NCBI GenBank assembly: GCA_041688615.1
Contig: JBDNHU010000668.1
Span: forward strand, 1 to 9,169
Reading direction: 5' to 3'
Source: M30B19 sp041688615
GTDB lineage: Bacteria > Planctomycetota > Planctomycetia > Pirellulales > Pirellulaceae
DNA: 9,169 nt
Positions 5,367 to 9,169 of the stretch are shown here, piece after piece. Position 1 is the first letter of the stretch. Each line of letters begins with the position of its first letter. A program made the position numbers and the translations under genes. The notes under the pieces were generated by a model. It was given only the letters and a program-made list of their open reading frames with translations. It had not been told where the DNA came from and made no database searches.

Positions 5367-7625
5367 ATGCTGAACAAACATATACCGTTTATGACAGGCT
5401 TACTTTTGATGTCGGCAGTCGCTGGGGCAAATCCAAGCCTTGCTGCCGTTGCCACACCCCCGATGGCCTATCAAGATTCAATCACTCGTGAAGATTCATC
5501 AACACCAGGCGATGCCAAGAGCGACGCCGTTAGCAAGAGACAGGAGAATAACCCAGCGATGGAAATGCTAAAACAATGGAAGGGACCCTACGGTGGCGTT
5601 CCTCCTTGGCATTTGGTTCAAACCGATCAATTTGTGGCGGCCTTTGATCTAGCGATCGAACAGTCGTTAAACGAGATTGAAACAATCGCAGCCAATCCGG
5701 ACGCGCCGACCTTTGACAATACAATCGTGGTGATGGAGAAAGCTGGCCAAACGCTGACTCGATTGATCAATATGTTCTTTGTTCATTCGTCGAATCTGCT
5801 GACCGGTCCGATGCCTGACATTGAAAAACAAGTCGTCCCAAAGTTGACCAAACAAGAAGACGCGGTCATTCAAAATAGTAAATTATTCGCTCGAATCGCC
5901 GCGGTCTATCAAGGGCCCGAATACCAGACCTTGGAACACGACCAGCAACGGCTAACCGAAAGTTATTTCAAACGCTTTGTGCGACAAGGTGCCAAGCTAG
6001 ATGACCAGCAAAAGCAAACTCTGTCGAAGATCAACACGCAGTTAGCGAACCTTTTCACTCAGTTTTCGCAAAACGTTTTAGCGGACGAAGAAGGCTATGT
6101 AACTTGGATCAATGATCCGGATGATTTGGCGGGCCTGCCCGCAAGTTTGGTTGCGGCGATGGCCAACGCGGCAAAAGATCGCGCCGATTTTGCCAAAGCT
6201 GACGGGATTGTACCCGGCAAATGGGCAGTCACCAACACTCGATCGTCCATGGATCCATTCTTGACTTACGCTGACAATCGTGGTCTGCGGCAGACGGTTT
6301 GGAACAAGTATTACAACCGAGGTGACAACGGTGGCGATCGCGATAACAATGCCATTATCGCGTCGATATTGAAGCTACGAGCGACGCGGGCAAAAATGCT
6401 GGGCTATCCAACTCATGCGCATTGGCGATTGGAACCGCAAATGGCTAAGAAGCCCGAAGCCGCCATGGATCTAATGCTGAAGGTTTGGCCCAAAGCCGTG
6501 GCCCGGGTCCGCGAAGAAGTTGCCGACATGCAGGCTATCGCCGACCAAGCGAATGCGAACATCACGATCAAGCCATGGGATTATCGCTACTATGCAGAGA
6601 AGGTTCGCAAGGCAAAATATGACTTGGATTTTAACCAAGTTAAACCTTACTTGCAGCTGGAAAAACTTCGTGAAGGAATGTTCTGGGCGGCTACTCAGTT
6701 GTACGGCTTCCAATTCAAACAAGTGACCGACCTTCCTGTTTTCCATCCCGACGTACGAGTCTGGGAGGTGATGGATCAAGAAGGCCAGCACGTGGGCCTG
6801 TGGTACTTTGACCCTTACGCTCGTTCGGGTAAACGTTCGGGTGCTTGGATGACTGAATATCGGGCGCAACAGAACATCGATCGCCCGATCACGACGATCG
6901 TTTCCAACAATTCCAACTTTATCAAAGGTGAAGAAGGCCAACCGGTTCTGATCTCTTGGGATGATGCCGACACTCTGTTTCACGAATTCGGCCATGCGTT
7001 GCACGGACTAAATTCTAAGGTTCGCTATCCATCCCAGTCGGGAACATCGGTCGCAAGAGATTATGTTGAATTCCCTTCACAAATTAATGAACACTGGCTC
7101 CCCACCGCCGAAGTCCTGAATCAGTTTGCGGTTCACTATCAAACCGGCGAGCCCTTACCCCAGGACCTACTGGATAAAATCGAGAAGGCCGCCACCTTCA
7201 ATCAAGGTTTCGACACCGTTGAATATCTAGCCAGTGCTCTGATCGACATGAAGTTGCACTTGGCAGGCGATCAAGATATCGATCCTGACACTTTTGAGAA
7301 GCAAACCTTAGCAGAACTTGGGATGCCCAAAGAAATCGTGATGCGACACCGTACCCCACAATTTTCGCACATTTTTGCCGATGATGGATACAGTGCTGGT
7401 TACTACAGTTATCTTTGGTCGGATGCGTTGACCGCCGACGCCGCCGAGGTCTTTGAAGAAGCCGGTTCGTATTACGATCCCAAAGTTGCCAAGAGCCTAC
7501 ACGACAACATTATGTCCGTCGGCGACACGATCGATCCGGCAGAAGGCTTCCGTCGATTTCGTGGGCGAGACGTCGACACCTCAGCTTTGTTGCGAAAACG
7601 AGGCTTCCCGGTTGACCAACCTTGA
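5367..7625 (+). CDS. Exported M3-family zinc peptidase, Dcp-like peptidyl-dipeptidase
   Basis: A 752-residue metallopeptidase of family M3, closest in motif pattern to peptidyl-dipeptidase Dcp, which removes dipeptides from the C-terminus of peptides. The zinc site is H539-E-F-G-H543 with E540 as catalytic base, and E568 in RDYVEFPSQINEHW, 25 residues after the second His, as third ligand, exactly the family spacing. The substrate-binding tyrosine block is DDGYSAGYYSYLW (673-684). The N-terminus has a signal peptide (MLNKHIPF, hydrophobic core, cleavage probably near residues 21-27) and a polar linker to about residue 65, which explains the greater length than cytoplasmic Dcp of E. coli (about 680). 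It should therefore act outside the cytoplasm. GGAG at 5357-5360, six bases before ATG, supports the start. It stands alone, with a terminator-like structure after it. Oligopeptidase A-like specificity cannot be excluded, though the YPSQSGTSVARD stretch favours Dcp. Confidence 0.93.
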   Translation: MLNKHIPFMTGLLLMSAVAGANPSLAAVATPPMAYQDSITREDSSTPGDAKSDAVSKRQENNPAMEMLKQWKGPYGGVPPWHLVQTDQFVAAFDLAIEQSLNEIETIAANPDAPTFDNTIVVMEKAGQTLTRLINMFFVHSSNLLTGPMPDIEKQVVPKLTKQEDAVIQNSKLFARIAAVYQGPEYQTLEHDQQRLTESYFKRFVRQGAKLDDQQKQTLSKINTQLANLFTQFSQNVLADEEGYVTWINDPDDLAGLPASLVAAMANAAKDRADFAKADGIVPGKWAVTNTRSSMDPFLTYADNRGLRQTVWNKYYNRGDNGGDRDNNAIIASILKLRATRAKMLGYPTHAHWRLEPQMAKKPEAAMDLMLKVWPKAVARVREEVADMQAIADQANANITIKPWDYRYYAEKVRKAKYDLDFNQVKPYLQLEKLREGMFWAATQLYGFQFKQVTDLPVFHPDVRVWEVMDQEGQHVGLWYFDPYARSGKRSGAWMTEYRAQQNIDRPITTIVSNNSNFIKGEEGQPVLISWDDADTLFHEFGHALHGLNSKVRYPSQSGTSVARDYVEFPSQINEHWLPTAEVLNQFAVHYQTGEPLPQDLLDKIEKAATFNQGFDTVEYLASALIDMKLHLAGDQDIDPDTFEKQTLAELGMPKEIVMRHRTPQFSHIFADDGYSAGYYSYLWSDALTADAAEVFEEAGSYYDPKVAKSLHDNIMSVGDTIDPAEGFRRFRGRDVDTSALLRKRGFPVDQP

Positions 7626-7650
7626 CGCCAATCGTTTTGCATACCAAGTC

Positions 7651-7714
7651 ATGGTTGCGGTGGACCGAAGCATCATCTTGTAATGATCGCAAGCGTTCAC
7701 TGCCACCATTTTTT
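7651..7714 (+). terminator. Extended hairpin terminator after the Dcp-like gene
   Basis: ATGGTTGCGGTG (7651-7662) pairs with CACTGCCACCAT (7698-7709) with one mismatch and one G-T pair. Inside, GCATCAT (7670-7676) pairs with ATGAT-c-GC (7683-7690). Six T residues follow the outer stem (7709-7714). It starts 26 bases after the peptidase stop codon. The large internal loop makes it less certain than the other terminators. No matching T-run exists on the minus strand, so it should not stop mnmH transcripts. Confidence 0.6.
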
Positions 7715-7817
7715 GTTGCGCCCAACACCCGCTTCTACGCCAAACTAAGTCGCGTTGAGCGGCTGAAAAATGGACCCTCTGCAGTACCAAATCCAATCGC
7801 CAGAAATAGCCAGAAGG

Positions 7818-8858
7818 TCAATTACCGATCGCCAACGCAGGCTTCAATTCATCTGCCGCAACTAGAATTTTTTCAAGCGATTGCTCATCCGTCATGCCCC
7901 GCAAATCAACTGCGACTTGGGGAACATCCGGCCGAGGGAATTCGCGTTGATAAACCTTATCGTAATAGACCAACGCGATGGCGATCGCTGGCTTTAGGTC
8001 ACCTTGCCTGATATTCTCTACCGCGGCATTCGCATGTTGCCCGCCCAAACGGCGTTCAATTCGCTGGGTTGCTTCAATCAAACCCGCCAATTCACAGTCG
8101 CCGTATTCTTTGGACAAAATGTCCAACCGTTCTTCTAGCGTGCGCTGGATCAAAACTACTGGCGAAGTCTTCATCTGCGAAAACAAAGCGGCGGGAACGT
8201 GCCGCAGGCCCACATGACTACTTTCGGATTCAATCCAAATCGCCTGGTCGCCACTGAATTCATCCCAGGCCAAAGCTAATTGATTTTCGAACTGTTCCTG
8301 AGTCGGTTGCGGCGGCAGGCCCAAGGAACCGTAACTGCTGCCCCGGTGATTCGCAAACCCCTCCAAATCCAAAACCGCTTGCGACCGTTGACCCAACGCA
8401 TGCAACAGACTTGTCTTCCCGGTGCCGGTCAATCCACCAAGAGTGATAATTGGCTTGGCAATGCAAAACGTGTCACCACACCATTTGCGAAACGACTTGT
8501 AGCCACCAATCAAACGGTTCACTTTCATTCCAGCGGTTTCCAACAGCCAACATAGACTGCCACTCCGCATCCCGCCACGCCAACAATAGACTCGAACCTG
8601 GCCGTTAGGCGCCAAACGTTTGGCCTGGCGTACCAAGTTGACCATCCGTGGGCCAACCATTTCCAGTCCTAATTCGACCGCCGCTTCCTGGCCCTGTTGT
8701 TTGTAACAGATGCCGATCTCTTTTCGCTGATCGTCAGAAAACAACGGCAAATTGATCGATCCTGGGATATGCCCCACCTGAAATTCACAGGGGCTACGAG
8801 TGTCCAACAGCACACCGTCTGACTTCAAGAATTCTTCAGCTGAAAGTTCTGCGGGCAT
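7818..8858 (-). CDS. mnmH: tRNA 2-selenouridine synthase (tRNA 2-thiouridine selenotransferase)
   Basis: A 346-residue protein of the MnmH/SelU (YbbB) family, which replaces sulfur with selenium in 2-thiouridine at the wobble position of certain tRNAs, via a geranylated intermediate in the E. coli enzyme. Residues 1-125 are a rhodanese-like domain with DTRSPCEFQVGHIPGSINLPL and the active-site loop YC92WRGGMRS, matching the essential Cys97 of E. coli. Residues about 135-340 form a P-loop domain with Walker A GLTGTGKT (142-149) and the family signature DLEGFANHRGSSYGSLG (164-180). Length is close to the E. coli protein (364). The start at 8858 has only a weak AGAG upstream, but the ADELSAEEF-type N-terminus leads straight into the rhodanese domain. 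Its selenium donor, selenophosphate from SelD, is not encoded here. It converges on the Dcp-like gene. An older symbol is selU or ybbB. Confidence 0.95.
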   Translation of the reverse strand: MPAELSAEEFLKSDGVLLDTRSPCEFQVGHIPGSINLPLFSDDQRKEIGICYKQQGQEAAVELGLEMVGPRMVNLVRQAKRLAPNGQVRVYCWRGGMRSGSLCWLLETAGMKVNRLIGGYKSFRKWCGDTFCIAKPIITLGGLTGTGKTSLLHALGQRSQAVLDLEGFANHRGSSYGSLGLPPQPTQEQFENQLALAWDEFSGDQAIWIESESSHVGLRHVPAALFSQMKTSPVVLIQRTLEERLDILSKEYGDCELAGLIEATQRIERRLGGQHANAAVENIRQGDLKPAIAIALVYYDKVYQREFPRPDVPQVAVDLRGMTDEQSLEKILVAADELKPALAIGN

Positions 8859-9169
8859 TTAGTCTCTAACAAAATTTGAGTTGAATTGACACCAACTGAA
8901 AATCAAAACACGGATCGCCATTCAAGCGGCCTCTGTTGCCACACAAGTTCGCAACACAACCAAGAGAACCGATGCCGCCACTCGCTTGCGTTTCGTGCTT
9001 ACCGCTAGTTTTGAGCAACGGTTTCGCTGCATTTTTGCGAAACACAAGGAACTCGATCCGCCTCTAGGTGCCAGCGTAACACCCGTTCGCTTAACCGCAG
9101 CAGTCACTGAAAGTCAACTTGCGAAAAGCCACCTAAGAAACGGAAAATCAACGGCAAACATTCCTGCCA
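8859..9169. other. Intergenic region upstream of mnmH
   Basis: No gene is supported; a 61-codon minus-strand frame at 8922-9107 has no ribosome binding site or recognisable sequence. A perfect 7-bp inverted repeat GTTTCGC/GCGAAAC with a 9-base loop lies at 9021-9043. The mnmH promoter should lie here on the minus strand, but no clear hexamers are visible. Confidence 0.55.

Noticed and set aside
8922..9107. 61-codon minus-strand frame upstream of mnmH
   Set aside because: Low-complexity basic peptide with no start signal and no family motif.

Overview
The window reads as ordinary chromosome from a planctomycete, most likely of the Rhodopirellula/Pirellulaceae kind. That is an inference from the gene style (an OmpH/Skp-like exported protein, a repeat-spacered YceI lipoprotein, an exported Dcp-type peptidase), the moderate base composition and the unusually long, repeat-rich intergenic stretches. 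No rRNA, tRNA, CRISPR array, prophage, insertion sequence or toxin/defence island is visible.

Layout from left to right. The 3' end of nrdA (large subunit of class I ribonucleotide reductase, + strand) enters from the left and stops at 586. About 784 bases follow without a gene: a perfect hairpin just after the nrdA stop, a second terminator-like hairpin, and two exact tandem arrays (15-base and 16-base units). nrdB (+) is next. Its sequence carries Phe at the radical site and Glu at the first metal position, the pattern of the class Ic (Mn/Fe) small subunit best known from Chlamydia trachomatis. A strong terminator follows nrdB, then a degenerate 17-base tandem array, then a long leader to an exported OmpH/Skp-like periplasmic chaperone (+), whose GTG start is fixed by a strong Shine-Dalgarno sequence. 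A bidirectional terminator separates it from a convergent YceI-domain lipoprotein (-). After a divergent 540-base gap comes an exported M3-family peptidyl-dipeptidase (Dcp-like, +). A terminator-like structure then separates it from the convergent tRNA 2-selenouridine synthase mnmH/selU (-). The last 311 bases hold no gene I can support.

How the genes work together: nrdA and nrdB encode the two partners of one enzyme that makes deoxyribonucleotides, yet the long gap with hairpins suggests separate transcripts. The Skp-like chaperone, YceI lipoprotein and Dcp peptidase are all exported and act in the cell envelope, but each looks like its own transcription unit, and no pathway linking them is evident. 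MnmH modifies wobble uridine in certain tRNAs and would need selenophosphate made elsewhere.

I find no multi-gene system that looks undescribed. The most notable signals are the class Ic signature of NrdB and the three intergenic tandem arrays with unit lengths of 15, 16 and 17 bases, two of which lie in the nrdA-nrdB gap.
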